NCBI RefSeq assembly: GCF_003605645.1
Contig: NZ_QVMU01000003.1
Span: 186,001-250,000, forward strand
Direction: 5' to 3'
Source of the DNA: Vibrio sinensis
GTDB taxonomy: Bacteria; Pseudomonadota; Gammaproteobacteria; Enterobacterales; Vibrionaceae
Length of the DNA: 64,000 nt
Part shown: positions 1-11,704 of the stretch, in pieces
Position numbering within the stretch: position 1 is the stretch's first letter
Layout: every line of letters begins with the position of its first letter
The notes under the pieces: generated by a model
The model's database searches: none
What the model was told of the DNA's origin: nothing
What the model saw: the letters and a program-made list of their open reading frames with translations, nothing else
Program-made: the position numbers and the translations under genes

Positions 1-806
1 GTTTTTACGGCAAAGGCACTCTACCTGCCGAACGTTTGCAACGCTACGCGCAAGTCTTTCACACCGTTGAGGGCAACACGACTTTCTATGCGACGCCATC
101 GCAATCGACCGTCTTAAATTGGAAATCTGCAACCAGCGATCATTTCAAATTCACATTTAAATTGCCGCAAGCCATCACCCACCAGCAAATGTTGAGAGGC
201 ACTCAAGCACAATTAAAAGATTTCCTTCAAGTTATGGCTCCCCTGCATGAAAGAATCGGTCAATGGACGATTCAACTTCCCGCAGCTTTCTCTCCAGAAT
301 ACCTCGATCGATTAAAAAAATTCTGTCGCTATTTCCCATCGGACTTCCCTCTCGGTGTTGAAGTTCGTCACCCAGAATTCTTCGTTAAGCAAGCGGCTGA
401 AAAAGAGTTCAACCAATGGCTGATCAATACCGGAATCAATCGCATTATTATGGATAGCCGTCCTGTCTTTGCAGCCAAGGCTGATAATCCTGTGATTATT
501 GATGCGCAGCAAAAGAAACCACGCGTACCGGTTCATGCCATTGCTACGGCAAATCATCCAATGATTCGTTTTATTGGCCACCCAGATTTAGATACTAACC
601 TCGAGTTTTTCCAACCTTGGATAAGTAAATTACCCACTTGGCTATCTCAAGGAAAACAGCCCTATGTCATGATACATACACCAGACAACGTATTAGCCCC
701 ACAGTTAGCTCTAAAACTGTATCAAGCCTTACAACAACACACTTCACTCCCCGATTTAAACGCATTTCCTAACGACAACGGTCAGCCACAATTGCAAATG
801 TTTTAA
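1..806 (+). CDS. DUF72 family protein (YecE-like), 5' end cut by the window
   Basis: The reading frame is open from base 3, so the start codon lies before the window; the TTG near base 36 is internal. The first visible residues (FYGKGTLPAERL) and the later HTVEGNTTFYATP stretch are typical of the DUF72/YecE family, which has a TIM-barrel-like fold and no firmly established biochemical role. About 267 residues are visible, close to the family's usual full length, so only a short N-terminal piece is missing. It ends with TAA and is followed by about 230 bp without a gene before cmoA. I am confident of the family and do not assign a reaction. Confidence 0.88.
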   Translation, partial: FYGKGTLPAERLQRYAQVFHTVEGNTTFYATPSQSTVLNWKSATSDHFKFTFKLPQAITHQQMLRGTQAQLKDFLQVMAPLHERIGQWTIQLPAAFSPEYLDRLKKFCRYFPSDFPLGVEVRHPEFFVKQAAEKEFNQWLINTGINRIIMDSRPVFAAKADNPVIIDAQQKKPRVPVHAIATANHPMIRFIGHPDLDTNLEFFQPWISKLPTWLSQGKQPYVMIHTPDNVLAPQLALKLYQALQQHTSLPDLNAFPNDNGQPQLQMF

Positions 807-1018
807 GTGAAATGATCAGTGGTAATGACACCAGCGCAAATTTTTCATAAAATACGCGCCTTTTTTAATGGCGCTCCTCGTACACAGAAAAAGGGCAATA
901 AGCTCCTTTTTATCACTGATGCCCATCAGCCTAATTAGAATGTGGCTGAACGAGCAATAGAGTGAGCACCATTTTAGTGCTATATAAGCGCCATTCGGTA
1001 AGTTCGCCGAGATGATGA

Positions 1019-1774
<756 letters not shown>

Positions 1775-1805
1775 TTAAGAACCAAGAATCCAATACCAGT
1801 TCGAC

Positions 1806-1851
1806 TATGTGCGTACAGCTTGGAGCAGTAGCTTCAAGTGGTACGCACATA
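1806..1851 (+). repeat. 46-nt near-perfect hairpin between cmoA and cmoB
   Basis: The outer arms TATGTGCGTAC (1806-1816) and GTACGCACATA (1841-1851) are perfect inverted repeats of 11 bp. Inside them, CTTGGAGC (1819-1826) pairs with GCTTCAAG (1831-1838) around an AGTA loop, leaving only an A-G mismatch and a G-T pair in between. No T-run follows directly, so it is not a standard intrinsic terminator. It may be an RNA processing or stability element, or part of a repeat family. Confidence 0.75.
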
Positions 1852-1894
1852 ACGTTAGATTTCTAATAGAATTTTTTTATACAGTGACTCACCT

Positions 1895-2866
1895 ATGTTT
1901 AATTTTGCTAATTTTTATCAATTGATTGCCCAAGACACTCGTCTTCAACCTTGGCTGAATGTTCTGCCGCAACAGCTAACGGATTGGCAAAACGCAGAAC
2001 ATGGCGACTTTGCCCGCTGGGTGAGAGCATTAAATAAAATTCCTAGTGATACGCCTGAGCAAATCGATATCCAAAACTCAGTAACGATTGCTAACAACCA
2101 AGCAATGCACCAAGGCGAGTTGAAAAGACTTGAGAATCTGCTGCGTACATTCCATCCTTGGCGCAAAGGCCCTTACCACGTTCATGGTATTCACATTGAT
2201 ACTGAGTGGCGCAGTGACTGGAAATGGGACCGTGTATTACCACACATCAGCCCACTTAAAAACCGCAGCGTGTTAGATGTTGGTTGTGGTAATGGCTATC
2301 ATATGTGGCGCATGTTGGGTGAAGGTGCACGCCTGTGCGTCGGTATTGACCCATCTCACTTGTTCCTAATTCAATTTGAAGCCATCCGTAAGCTGATGGG
2401 CAATGATCAACGTGCTCACCTACTCCCTTTGGGCATTGAACAACTGCCTAAATTGGAAGCATTTGATACCGTATTCAGCATGGGTGTTTTATACCACCGC
2501 CGCTCGCCATTGGATCATTTAATTCAACTGAAAGATCAGTTGGTATCTGGTGGTGAATTGATTCTAGAAACATTAGTTATTGAAGGGGATGAGACATCGG
2601 TACTGGTTCCATTTGATCGTTATGCTCAAATGCGTAATGTTTATTTCTTCCCATCAGCAAAAGCATTAAAGCTTTGGTTAGAACAAGTCGGATTTATCGA
2701 TGTGAAAATCGTTGATGAGAACGTGACATCAGTAGATGAACAGCGCACTACCGATTGGATGACTCACAATTCACTTCCGAATTATTTAGACCCGAATGAC
2801 CCATCAAAAACAGTAGAAGGCTACCCAGCGCCACGTCGTGCAGTGTTGGTAGCAAAAAAACCGTAG
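1895..2866 (+). CDS. cmoB: tRNA U34 carboxymethyltransferase CmoB
   Basis: CmoB transfers the carboxymethyl group from carboxy-SAM to 5-hydroxyuridine at position 34 of several tRNAs, giving cmo5U. The 323-residue length equals that of known CmoB proteins. The methyltransferase glycine motif [17 protein letters not shown] starts near residue 126, and the downstream [17 protein letters not shown] stretch is characteristic of CmoB. It follows cmoA on the same strand, and a strong terminator follows at 2946-2977. With cmoM at 13.0-13.8 kb, the window carries the last steps of the cmo5U/mcmo5U pathway. Confidence 0.97.
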   Translation: MFNFANFYQLIAQDTRLQPWLNVLPQQLTDWQNAEHGDFARWVRALNKIPSDTPEQIDIQNSVTIANNQAMHQGELKRLENLLRTFHPWRKGPYHVHGIHIDTEWRSDWKWDRVLPHISPLKNRSVLDVGCGNGYHMWRMLGEGARLCVGIDPSHLFLIQFEAIRKLMGNDQRAHLLPLGIEQLPKLEAFDTVFSMGVLYHRRSPLDHLIQLKDQLVSGGELILETLVIEGDETSVLVPFDRYAQMRNVYFFPSAKALKLWLEQVGFIDVKIVDENVTSVDEQRTTDWMTHNSLPNYLDPNDPSKTVEGYPAPRRAVLVAKKP

Positions 2867-2945
2867 ATTTGAGAGAAAGTCAGCAATTTTTGACATTACT
2901 CTAACTCAATCAAGCGATTAGAAATTTAACCTAAGCGCGTAGTTT

Positions 2946-2977
2946 AATAAGGATGCCCATTGCATCCTTATTTTTTA
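2946..2977 (+). terminator. Intrinsic terminator after cmoB
   Basis: AATAAGGATGC (2946-2956) and GCATCCTTATT (2962-2972) form an 11-bp stem with a 5-nt loop, followed by a T-run. It ends the cmoAB unit. Confidence 0.88.
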
Positions 2978-3128
2978 TCCCTACAATCTACCAAATAACG
3001 TAATTATGAGATCAATGGCTAAAAATCCTCACCAGATAAGAATTTGTTACTTTGCTGCTTGTGAGATTTTCGTCCTATAATCTAAACTCCTAATTTATAA
3101 TAAACTAATTCGTTCCTAGGCTTTTTTA

Positions 3129-3881
3129 ATGTTTATTCGATTGACTCCAGTTATCGCAATAGTTCTGCTTTCAGGCTGCACATTGACCAAAGGCGAACAA
3201 TACCACCAAGAAACTCTCGCAGCGATTCAAAGCTCACAAACGAAGCTCGATACATCGCTGACTAATATTGAATCACAAATGATGGCTCGTCAGGCTGAAG
3301 ATTACAAAGTCATGCAAGAGAAAATCAGTGATTTGACTATTCGGCTTGATACGATGCAGGCACAACTCTTAACTGAGTTGAAAAAAACACAAGCCGCTCC
3401 AGTAGCCCCTGTGCCAGTAGCGGTTGTGGCAGCAAAACCGACGCATGAAGTGGTACTGGGCGAAATCGAGCGCGTGACCATTGATAGCATTGATCAAACA
3501 TTTGATGCCCGTGTCGATACCGGCGCAGCTACTTCTTCTCTCAATGCCGTTGATATCGAAGAATTTGAACGCGATGGTAAAAATTGGGTTCGTTTCCATT
3601 TATCCGATGGTGCAGCAACGCCTGCAGAAAGTAACTGGATTGAAGCACCTATTGTCCGTTTCGTTAAAATCCGCCAATCAACCAATGAAGAAGTTGAGCG
3701 TCGAGCTGTCGTTGAGCTTTGGGTTAAAGTCGGCAGTATCCATGAAAAAACACAGTTCACTTTAGCTGACCGCTCTCAAATGAGCCATCCAGTGCTACTC
3801 GGACGTGAATTTATTCGTGACATCGCCGTGGTTGATGTGAGCAAAAAATACATCCATACCGATGAACCAACTAAGAAATAA
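3129..3881 (+). CDS. Lipoprotein with retropepsin-like (RimK-associated 'zinc protease') domain
   Basis: The N-terminus is a lipoprotein signal with lipobox LSGC and the lipidated cysteine at residue 17. Residues about 25-90 are polar and helix-prone, probably coiled coil, then comes an Ala/Pro/Val-rich linker (about 88-103). The C-terminal part (about 106-245) matches the family Pfam calls ATP-dependent zinc protease (PF05618); it has an aspartyl-protease-like DTGA motif at 130-133 and an HPVLLGREF strand near the end. Despite the family name, a retropepsin-type aspartyl mechanism fits the visible motif better. The next gene starts 8 bp downstream and an ATP-grasp ligase follows it, so the three probably act together at the envelope. 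The substrate is unknown. Confidence 0.85.
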   Translation: MFIRLTPVIAIVLLSGCTLTKGEQYHQETLAAIQSSQTKLDTSLTNIESQMMARQAEDYKVMQEKISDLTIRLDTMQAQLLTELKKTQAAPVAPVPVAVVAAKPTHEVVLGEIERVTIDSIDQTFDARVDTGAATSSLNAVDIEEFERDGKNWVRFHLSDGAATPAESNWIEAPIVRFVKIRQSTNEEVERRAVVELWVKVGSIHEKTQFTLADRSQMSHPVLLGREFIRDIAVVDVSKKYIHTDEPTKK

Positions 3882-3889
3882 GGTAACTC

Positions 3890-5395
3890 ATGACGTCTAA
3901 AGTACCCTTTTATATTTCAGTGGCGCTGCTGATCATCGTGGGCATTACGCTCAGTATGTTTCGGCACGAAAACTACGGTGTGCCTTGGACGCCAGGTGAA
4001 ACACGTCAGATTTGGGATATTGAAGCCAAAATTGAATTCGTCGGCCTTGGTAAACCCGTTAAGGTTTCTCTTGCTGTACCGCACACTCAAACCGGTTACA
4101 CTCTCATTAATGAGTCCTCATCTTCTCCCGGTTATGGCGTAGCCTATGTTAATACTGAGTCTGGCCGTCGTGCTGAGTGGTCTGTTCGCCATGCTGAAGG
4201 CCCTCAAAACATTTACTATAAAGCTCAATTCTTAGTTGACCCTCAAGCCAAGGTCGCTCAAATTCCGCCCACTGGTGCCATTGAGAAACCAGCATTTGAT
4301 GCCCCTGTCGAATCGGCTGCCATCGCCCTCATTGAACGCGCTAGACAACGTTCTGCGGATGACGTCACATTTACTCGTGAACTGATTAAGCTGCTTAATG
4401 ATGCCGAAGGCCAAAATGCGTCGCTGCTTTTGAACAAAATGAGCAAGGTTGAAATCGTTGATAAGATTCTGGCTTACGCTCAAATCCCGGCCAAGTTGGT
4501 TGGTGTTATTGAATTGGAAGATGGTCGTCGTCGTCAGTCTATTCAAGCGATGAACCAAGTCTGGGATGGTAAACAATGGATTTTGTTTAACCCTCAAACG
4601 GCTGATCAAGCTATCTCACCAAACATTCTTATCTGGGATGAATCTAACGTTTCTCTGCTCGATGTTGTCGGTGGACAAAATAGCCAAGTCTTCTTCTCGA
4701 TGATTGCTCAGGAGGTTTCTCCTCAACAAGCAACCAACGATAAAGTCCAAGCAGATGGATTACTGAACCTCTCTATCCATAGCTTGCCGCTTGAAGAGCA
4801 AGCCATGTTTAAGACGATTATGTTGATCCCAATTGGTGCATTGATCGTGGTATTCCTACGCGTCATTATTGGCTTAAAAACGTCCGGGACGTTCATGCCG
4901 GTATTGATTGCTGTCGCTTTCGTTCAAACACAGTTAGTGACGGGCATTGTCGGTTTCCTACTGATCGTGGGTACGGGTTTAATTATCCGAAGTTACCTAT
5001 CAAGGCTGAACTTATTACTCGTCGCGCGGATATCGGCAGTGATCATTACTGTAATTATGATTATTTCTGTCTTTACCGTTGTTGCCTTTAAGATTGGTTT
5101 AACCGAAGGCTTGTCCATCACGTTCTTCCCAATGATCATTTTGTCATGGACCATTGAACGTATGTCGATTCTTTGGGAAGAAGAAGGTCCGAAAGAAGTC
5201 GTATTACAAGGCGGCGGTTCACTATTGACTGCGGTTTTAGTCTACCTAGCAATGACAAACCCATATATTCAACACTTAACGTTTAACTTCATTGGGTTAC
5301 AGTTAATTGTATTGGCTTGTATTCTTCTACTTGGTACTTACACCGGTTATCGCTTAACAGAACTTCGTCGCTTCAAACCGCTGATTGAGGATTAA
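3890..5395 (+). CDS. Inactive transglutaminase fused to seven transmembrane helices
   Basis: This 501-residue protein has one N-terminal membrane segment (about 7-23), a large presumably periplasmic part, and a block of strongly hydrophobic helices from about residue 307 to the end. The middle part, around residues 150-265, resembles a transglutaminase-like fold (LAYAQIPAKLVGVIEL, then WDGKQWILFNP), but I do not see the usual catalytic cysteine, so it is likely an inactive, binding version. This matches the Pfam pair of inactive transglutaminase and 7TM-transglutaminase domains (PF14400/PF14402). It lies between the protease-like lipoprotein (8 bp upstream) and the ATP-grasp gene (3 bp downstream), which indicates one operon. 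No function is established that I can cite. Confidence 0.85.
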   Translation: MTSKVPFYISVALLIIVGITLSMFRHENYGVPWTPGETRQIWDIEAKIEFVGLGKPVKVSLAVPHTQTGYTLINESSSSPGYGVAYVNTESGRRAEWSVRHAEGPQNIYYKAQFLVDPQAKVAQIPPTGAIEKPAFDAPVESAAIALIERARQRSADDVTFTRELIKLLNDAEGQNASLLLNKMSKVEIVDKILAYAQIPAKLVGVIELEDGRRRQSIQAMNQVWDGKQWILFNPQTADQAISPNILIWDESNVSLLDVVGGQNSQVFFSMIAQEVSPQQATNDKVQADGLLNLSIHSLPLEEQAMFKTIMLIPIGALIVVFLRVIIGLKTSGTFMPVLIAVAFVQTQLVTGIVGFLLIVGTGLIIRSYLSRLNLLLVARISAVIITVIMIISVFTVVAFKIGLTEGLSITFFPMIILSWTIERMSILWEEEGPKEVVLQGGGSLLTAVLVYLAMTNPYIQHLTFNFIGLQLIVLACILLLGTYTGYRLTELRRFKPLIED

Positions 5396-5398
5396 GGG

Positions 5399-6373
5399 AT
5401 GTTTTTTTCAAACTACACCTCACCTTCAAAACTGCACCATAAAGGCATTATGGGCATGAATAAGCGTAACCATAGCTACATTGGTCGCTATAACGATCGC
5501 TCTAAATATCCTTTAGTGGATGATAAGTTAAAAACAAAAATCATTGCTGAAGCGGCCGGTGCAACCGTACCTAAATTGATTGGTGTTATTCGCAACCAAG
5601 CGGATGTGGGTAAGATCCATGACATGGTAAAGGATTGGCCTGGGTTTGTGATTAAACCAGCCCAAGGTAGTGGTGGTAAAGGGATACTTGTTATCACTTC
5701 TCACAGTGATGGGACTTATACCAAGCCATCGGGTTCAACCATCAATAAAGAAAGTGTCGAGCGTCATATTAGTAATGCCCTAGCGGGGTTGTTCTCTTTA
5801 GGCGGCAAAAACGATGTGGCCGTGGTTGAGAACCTAATTAAGTTTGATGAATGCTTTGATGGTTTTAGCTACGAAGGTGTACCTGACGTACGTATTATCG
5901 TATTTAAAGGCTACCCTGTTATGGCGATGATGCGCTGCTCTACTGCCGCTTCAGATGGCAAAGCAAACTTACACCAAGGTGCGGTGGGTGTTGGGCTTGA
6001 TATTGCAACAGGTAAAGCAATTCGAGCGGTTCAATTCGATCGACCAATTACTCATCATCCTGATACTGGTAAGGAGCTTGCTACACTGCAAGTTCCACAT
6101 TGGGATCGCCTACTGATACTCGCTTCCAGCGCATGGGAAATGACGGGCTTAGGCTATTTGGGTACTGACATGGTATTAGATAAAGAAGAAGGGCCTATGG
6201 TACTAGAGCTCAATGCTCGACCTGGTTTGGCGATTCAAATTGCCAACGGGCAAGGCCTATTGCCACGTCTCAAGCATATCGAGAATCTCGGTATGCCTGG
6301 CGATTATCCAAAACCGGCTGAACGCGTGGCATACGCTGCCAAGCAATTTGGTAGCTCAGCTAATTTTGCTTAA
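5399..6373 (+). CDS. ATP-grasp alpha-L-glutamate ligase-like protein
   Basis: This 324-residue protein shows ATP-grasp features: a Lys-containing FVIKPAQGSGGKGILVI nucleotide-binding stretch near residues 80-96 and a metal-binding end MVLELNARPGLAIQIANGQGL. It corresponds to the family annotated as alpha-L-glutamate ligase-like (PF14397, RimK relatives). Such enzymes join a carboxylate to an amine using ATP, often adding glutamate or other amino acids to a peptide or metabolite. The ATG is 3 bp after the stop of the membrane gene, with GAGG 8-11 bases upstream. A soluble ligase next to an envelope protease-like protein suggests a make-and-remove pair, but the modified molecule is not known. 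Confidence 0.87.
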   Translation: MFFSNYTSPSKLHHKGIMGMNKRNHSYIGRYNDRSKYPLVDDKLKTKIIAEAAGATVPKLIGVIRNQADVGKIHDMVKDWPGFVIKPAQGSGGKGILVITSHSDGTYTKPSGSTINKESVERHISNALAGLFSLGGKNDVAVVENLIKFDECFDGFSYEGVPDVRIIVFKGYPVMAMMRCSTAASDGKANLHQGAVGVGLDIATGKAIRAVQFDRPITHHPDTGKELATLQVPHWDRLLILASSAWEMTGLGYLGTDMVLDKEEGPMVLELNARPGLAIQIANGQGLLPRLKHIENLGMPGDYPKPAERVAYAAKQFGSSANFA

Positions 6374-6425
6374 TTTTTTCTGACGTATTGCTATCTCAAC
6401 CTGAATAAGAAAGAAGAAACGACAT

Positions 6426-6459
6426 AAAAAAATAGCAGCCATTTGGCTGCTATTTTTTT
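6426..6459 (+). terminator. Bidirectional terminator between the ATP-grasp gene and mukB
   Basis: A perfect stem with arms ending AATAGCAGCC and GGCTGCTATT around an ATTT loop is flanked by A-run and T-run, so it can work on both strands for these convergent genes. Confidence 0.88.
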
Positions 6460-6483
6460 ATGTAAAGTTCATTTGAATCACTC

Positions 6484-6521
6484 AAGCTGCCCATCACTCT
6501 ATTATGGTTGATGGGCAGCTT
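6484..6521 (-). terminator. Hairpin directly after mukB
   Basis: AAGCTGCCCATCA (6484-6496) and TGATGGGCAGCTT (6509-6521) form a perfect 13-bp stem with a 12-nt loop, three bases after the mukB stop. It lacks a T-run on either side, so it may protect the mRNA 3' end or act with the stronger terminator at 6426-6459. Confidence 0.7.
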
Positions 6522-6524
6522 GGT

Positions 6525-9500
6525 TTATTCCATTTCTGCAATCAGCTCTTGAACTTCGCTTTTTGGTGATGTTTCTTGAGCGAAACCACGTAAACCAACT
6601 ACGTGTACGTGTTCGTGATCCTTAAACACTTTACGGATCAGTTTGTACGTAGTGCCTTTTTCTGGGCTGATGTTCTCTGGTGCCGCAATAAGCAGCTGCA
6701 TATCTAGACGGTCACACAGTTCAAATAGGGTCGAAATCGACTTACCATCTAAACGCGCGGCCTCATCTAAGAACAATAAGCGACATGGCACAATATCTTT
6801 ACTGCGAAGACGACGTGACTCTTCCTCCCAGCTTTGGACCACCATCAACAGAATTGACTGACCAGTACCAATTGCTTCACCGGTCGATAACGCACCAGAT
6901 TCCGCTTGCAACCAACCATCTGAACCACGACAAACCTCAACACTCAACTCTAAGTAGTTACGGTAATCCAGTAACTCTTCACCCAGTACTTGTGGCGATC
7001 GCTGTCCCATATCGATATGTGGGTTAACGCGTTGGAACAACTTAGCCATTGCTTCAGAGAACGTAAAGCGTGGGCTTTCAAACAAATCTTTGTGTTGCTC
7101 TTGTTGAGTCGCTAGGCCATTGAGTAGTACTTCATGACTTTCGCGAATCTTCACATTTAAGCGAACACCTTTCACCTGACCAAATGCAATATTCGATAAA
7201 CCTTGGTTTAGCATACGAATACGGTTTTGCTCACGTTGAATTGTTTTCTTAATAATACTCGCCACAGAATCCGAACTGATCGCAAGACGGTTTTCACGTT
7301 GAGTCAGCTCTTCTGTTAAACGAGCTAGCTCCACTTCCATCTCTTCAATCGCTTCAACTGGATCATCAGTACGAATAATATCTTGACGAATACGCTCACG
7401 CAGATGTTGGTAAACTGCGATATAGAAGAGAACTTTGCGTTCTGGACGAGCATTGTCCTCAGATAAACGTAGCGAATCGCGCAAATCGTCGTTGTCAGCA
7501 ACCGCTAAGCGCAATGCACCCAATGATTTATCTGACATTGAACGTAGCTCTTCAGCAGAAAGATAAGCCAGTTCACGCTTATGTAGACGACGTTCTACGT
7601 CATTCTCACGAGCTAAACGTAGTACTGAGCACCAGCCTGCTTTCGCTGCAACAACGAAAGTACGAACTTCAACGTACTCTTTTTGCACTTTCTTCAAGCG
7701 CTTAACTAAGCCTTTCATTTCAAGCTCAGTTGATGTGATAGTGCGCTCGTATTCGCTCTTACGGCTACGAGAAGCATGTAAACGCTCATGCAGTTCATCA
7801 CGTCGACGTAGGGCACGCTCTTGAGCTCCCTCATCAGCCGTCACGCCAAATTCTTGCAATTCTTGTTTGAACTCTTGAACCGTTTCCAACTTCGCTTGAT
7901 GTGAACTCTTCAATGATGCCAATACTTGGTTGTATTGGTTCATCTGACCTTGAGCTTGTTTAAGTTCATCACGTGAACGTGTACGCATGCGCTCTGCTTC
8001 AACCAATTTGGTTTTTAGCTGTTCACTCAATTCACTGCTCTTATTCAGCAGATCTACCGAATCAGAATAAGCAAAGTAATGACGGCGCTCGACTAAATCA
8101 GCCAAAGCAAAAATTTGCTTTTTCAATTCTTGTAACTGCGTATCTGCTGCTTTGTACTGGGCTTCTAAAGCATCAAATTGCTCAGGGTCGGCATCTAACG
8201 CTGTCGCAATGTTTGCAAGCTCAGCGACTGCTTTACCATGTGCGACAATAAATGCTCTCGCTTGCGCAAGTTGACTCAGTTTTTCTTCTAGTTCATCAAA
8301 GCGAGCTTGAAGAGTTTCGTCATCAAATACTGCCATGCTAGGCGCGAGTTTATCGAGAGCTGATAAAGCTTGTTTGCTGTTGGTTAACTGGCTGCGTTGC
8401 TGCTGCTCTTTCGCTTCTAAGTCAGCTAAAATACGAACAGCTTGATTACGTTTTTCTCGAACGATAACCAGTGCTTGTTCAGGATCTGCATCAAAGGCAA
8501 CTTGAATGTGTTTCGCAACAAAATTATTGAATGCTTGATATAAACGTTGCAGTTTCTGTGAGTCGAAAGCTGCTTTTGCGTGCTCTTCAACCACTTCTTC
8601 TCGCTCACCACGTAACAACTCCAAACGTTGTTCACGCGCCGCGCGACCAAACAATGGAATTTCTGGTAAACGCGAGTAACGCATCTGGCGATCGTTCAAT
8701 CGAACACACACAGCGCCTTCAAGCTCTTCTGCATTGAAAGAACTGTCATCAAAGGCATCAATATCACCTTCAATAATGTACAAGTCTTCTGGACAATCAT
8801 CCAGTTCGACCAGCTTCTCTTCAATACCTGATAGATCTGAAACCACAATCGCATGACGAGATGGGCCGTACATCGCACTAAAATACGGCGCATCACCAAT
8901 GGTAATGTCATCGTAAATCTCAGCCAGCAACACACCACCAAGGGTATCAGCCAAACCTTTTAAGCGTGGATCGTTTGAACCACCTGGCGATGCTAAGCGC
9001 TCAATTTCATTTTCTAAGACTTGGCGGCGTTCTGCCAGCTTATCTTTTTGAATCGACTGCTGCTTTTCTTGCTCTAGAACCAATTGCATGTGTGACATGA
9101 CAGCTTGGCTATCATATAGGTCAGCACCACTTTGTTCTTTCAACGCTTCTAGAGCATCATTTGCTGCGATCCACGTTGGTGCGATTGACTCTAGTTTACG
9201 GATTTCAGCGGCGCTATCTTGCTCAATACGACGTTGGTCACCACGTTGTTCGCGCACATCTTCCTGAGCCATTTCTAAAGAGTCAATTTGCGCGACATGA
9301 CGTTCACGTTCTTGCTCAAATGAAAGCTCATCGGTCAGTTCAATATGGTGTTGCTTTTGATACTCAGCAACCGCTTCGCGTGTTTGACGTTGTTGGTTCA
9401 AACGCTGCTCTAGATCGCGGTGCTGTGCGCGCCATTGCGATTCATTTTGCATGATTTGTTCAGCGTCACGACCTTTTTGCATCGCCAATTTAGCTTGGTT

Positions 9501-10985
9501 CGCGGCATCTTTACGCTCAACACTACCAACAATGCTACGAACTAGCTGTAATGCTTTCTCAAACTGCTCAGCCGCTGCCGAAGACATGTCTAGCTTATGC
9601 TTAACCGCCAACAAAGCATTAGTATTTTGAGACTCTTGCTCTTTTAGCGCCATCACCATTGCTTGTGCGTTTTCAGCAGTCAGCGTCTGGTCGCTTAATA
9701 GCGCTTTCGCTTTTTCTAGCGATTGCACCGCTTGTTGATATTGAAGTGCTCGCGTTTGCTGCACATCCAATGCTTGTTGGTAATCAGCAAGTTGCGATTT
9801 TAAGCTATCCACTTCTTCTTCTGAAACCGTGGCTTGCTCTTCAACCATCAAGACGCGCTCTTGCGCTTCTTCAACCACCATCATCTGTTCTTCAAGACGC
9901 TCACTCAGCTCTTCAAGATCTTCTTGATAGCGCGCAATTTTCTCTTGCTGACGCAGTGCATTTTGCACAAGTTGTAGATGGTCAAAAGCCGATTGGTAAT
10001 CTTGTTCTAACGAAGACTCTTGCTCAACCAACAACTCAAGCTCTTCTTGAACTCGATTGAGTAATTTGTTCTGTTCAATCAAGGTTTCACGCGAGCCAAA
10101 AAGCTCTGAACGCAAAGAAAGAGTTTGATCCAACTTGTTACGACGATCATTGGCATGACGCATATAGTCGGCTGCAACGTAGTTGGTCGACTCTGTGATC
10201 AAGTGTTTGAACAAGTCACGATCAGATTGGGTGGTTTTAATCGCTTCTAGCGTTAGACGGTTTTCGCGTAATGCTGATTCCATATCTTGGAACGCTTTTT
10301 TCACGCCGCCATTTTGTGGTAACAAGTAGTCACGCAACGAACGGGTGATCGCACTTGAAATACCACCGTACAGTGACGCTTCAATCAAACGATAGAATTT
10401 AGAACGGTCGCTTGAGTTACGCAGTTTTTTCGGGATCACGCCAAATTCGAACATTTGAGCATGGTAGTCCACGATAGAACTAAACGCTTTAAACTGCACA
10501 CCCTCATATTGAGCGATAACGTCTTTAACTTCATTAACTTGGCGAACACGCGCTTGTGTTTCTGATACGCTCTCAATTAGCACATCAGTGGGTTTTACAT
10601 GACTTGGTAAGCCTTGAATAACAAAGGGCTTGATATCCACTTTCTTATCACGTCCAGCCACTTGCTGAAGCTTAACCGCAAACAGAAGACGTTGATTACG
10701 AGAGTTCACCACATCTAGAGCGGCATAACATGCGCCCGGCTGAAGTTTACCGTAGAGACCCTTGTCACGAGAAGACTGGCTACTGCCCGCTTCCGTCGTA
10801 TTGCGAAAATGCAGCAAGGTTTGGTCAGGAATCAAAGCGGTAATGAATGCCGCCATCGTTGTTGATTTACCTGCACCGTTACCACCAGACAGTGTTGTTA
10901 CCAATCCATCTATATCAAAGGTACGCGCAAAAAAGCCGTTCCAGTTGACCATAGTCAATGATTGATATTTGCCTCTTTCAATCAT
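6525..10985 (-). CDS. mukB: Chromosome partition protein MukB (SMC-like condensin ATPase)
   Basis: MukB is the SMC-type ATPase of the MukBEF condensin, which compacts and helps segregate the chromosome. The 1486-residue length is typical. The N-terminal head has Walker [10 protein letters not shown] at residues 34-42. Long heptad-rich coiled coils run through the middle with a hinge around 650-780, and the C-terminal head has the ABC-type signature [11 protein letters not shown] and Walker [14 protein letters not shown]. Its ATG overlaps the mukE stop by 4 bases (ATGA), indicating translational coupling in a cmoM-mukF-mukE-mukB operon. No key motif appears missing. Confidence 0.98.
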   Translation of the reverse strand: MIERGKYQSLTMVNWNGFFARTFDIDGLVTTLSGGNGAGKSTTMAAFITALIPDQTLLHFRNTTEAGSSQSSRDKGLYGKLQPGACYAALDVVNSRNQRLLFAVKLQQVAGRDKKVDIKPFVIQGLPSHVKPTDVLIESVSETQARVRQVNEVKDVIAQYEGVQFKAFSSIVDYHAQMFEFGVIPKKLRNSSDRSKFYRLIEASLYGGISSAITRSLRDYLLPQNGGVKKAFQDMESALRENRLTLEAIKTTQSDRDLFKHLITESTNYVAADYMRHANDRRNKLDQTLSLRSELFGSRETLIEQNKLLNRVQEELELLVEQESSLEQDYQSAFDHLQLVQNALRQQEKIARYQEDLEELSERLEEQMMVVEEAQERVLMVEEQATVSEEEVDSLKSQLADYQQALDVQQTRALQYQQAVQSLEKAKALLSDQTLTAENAQAMVMALKEQESQNTNALLAVKHKLDMSSAAAEQFEKALQLVRSIVGSVERKDAANQAKLAMQKGRDAEQIMQNESQWRAQHRDLEQRLNQQRQTREAVAEYQKQHHIELTDELSFEQERERHVAQIDSLEMAQEDVREQRGDQRRIEQDSAAEIRKLESIAPTWIAANDALEALKEQSGADLYDSQAVMSHMQLVLEQEKQQSIQKDKLAERRQVLENEIERLASPGGSNDPRLKGLADTLGGVLLAEIYDDITIGDAPYFSAMYGPSRHAIVVSDLSGIEEKLVELDDCPEDLYIIEGDIDAFDDSSFNAEELEGAVCVRLNDRQMRYSRLPEIPLFGRAAREQRLELLRGEREEVVEEHAKAAFDSQKLQRLYQAFNNFVAKHIQVAFDADPEQALVIVREKRNQAVRILADLEAKEQQQRSQLTNSKQALSALDKLAPSMAVFDDETLQARFDELEEKLSQLAQARAFIVAHGKAVAELANIATALDADPEQFDALEAQYKAADTQLQELKKQIFALADLVERRHYFAYSDSVDLLNKSSELSEQLKTKLVEAERMRTRSRDELKQAQGQMNQYNQVLASLKSSHQAKLETVQEFKQELQEFGVTADEGAQERALRRRDELHERLHASRSRKSEYERTITSTELEMKGLVKRLKKVQKEYVEVRTFVVAAKAGWCSVLRLARENDVERRLHKRELAYLSAEELRSMSDKSLGALRLAVADNDDLRDSLRLSEDNARPERKVLFYIAVYQHLRERIRQDIIRTDDPVEAIEEMEVELARLTEELTQRENRLAISSDSVASIIKKTIQREQNRIRMLNQGLSNIAFGQVKGVRLNVKIRESHEVLLNGLATQQEQHKDLFESPRFTFSEAMAKLFQRVNPHIDMGQRSPQVLGEELLDYRNYLELSVEVCRGSDGWLQAESGALSTGEAIGTGQSILLMVVQSWEEESRRLRSKDIVPCRLLFLDEAARLDGKSISTLFELCDRLDMQLLIAAPENISPEKGTTYKLIRKVFKDHEHVHVVGLRGFAQETSPKSEVQELIAEME

Positions 10986-11704
10986 GCTTCACCTTCTAAT
11001 TCTTCTTGCTCATTGTCATCGCTATCATCTTCGTCCATCAGCAAACTGCCTTGGCTTGGCTCTTGGGTATGAACTACCGCTTCACCATCACGAATCAAAC
11101 GTAGCTGTGCATCGCGCATATCATCACCGACACGAACATCGGCACCAAAGCGAAATACCGCTTCACTGATACTAAATTTGCCCGTTTCACCAATGTTGAT
11201 GATCATGCCAAGGCGACGTAAACGACGCAGCGAGGTGCGCACTTTTTCAAACAGTTTTTCTTTATCAAGATCAGAGCCATTAGCGCGGTTAGTCGCTAAC
11301 TTCATTAACTTGTTTTCATCGGCTAAAGAGAGTAGCTCTTCGTACAATTCTTGATTGGTAAAAATACCCTCATGAGCAAGACGCTCTGGGCTCAAGTAAA
11401 GGAAACAAAGTACTTTACCCACCAGCATATCAAGCTCAGATAATACACTACGGCTGATCAAAGAAGTTGAACGTGGACGCAAGTAGAAAAAGCCTTCTGG
11501 CGCTTTCACTAATTCGGTATTGTAACGTTGATAAAATGAAGACAGTTCAACTTCGAAATCAGACAACAGTGCATGATTATCAAGGTCTTCACTTGAAATA
11601 TGACGCCCTGCTCGCAGCATACTATCGAGTGCTGGAAACAGAGGGTTAGAAATTGCTTTTGCCAGATTTTCTGACATGTATTCGTTAATATCTGTCGATG
11701 ACAT
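10982..11704 (-). CDS. mukE: Chromosome partition protein MukE
   Basis: MukE is the accessory winged-helix subunit that binds MukF and regulates MukB head engagement and DNA loading. The 240-residue product carries the family segments [30 protein letters not shown] and [20 protein letters not shown], and ends in an acidic tail ([12 protein letters not shown]) as in other MukE proteins. The ATG start ([10 protein letters not shown]) resembles the E. coli start and overlaps the end of mukF by 20 bases; its stop overlaps the mukB start by 4. The tight overlaps suggest balanced, coupled synthesis. Confidence 0.97.
   Translation of the reverse strand: MSSTDINEYMSENLAKAISNPLFPALDSMLRAGRHISSEDLDNHALLSDFEVELSSFYQRYNTELVKAPEGFFYLRPRSTSLISRSVLSELDMLVGKVLCFLYLSPERLAHEGIFTNQELYEELLSLADENKLMKLATNRANGSDLDKEKLFEKVRTSLRRLRRLGMIINIGETGKFSISEAVFRFGADVRVGDDMRDAQLRLIRDGEAVVHTQEPSQGSLLMDEDDSDDNEQEELEGEA

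Noticed and set aside
6525..10985. Many 60-130 codon plus-strand frames across mukB
   Set aside because: They are shadows of the mukB reading frame; none has a ribosome site or recognisable protein features.
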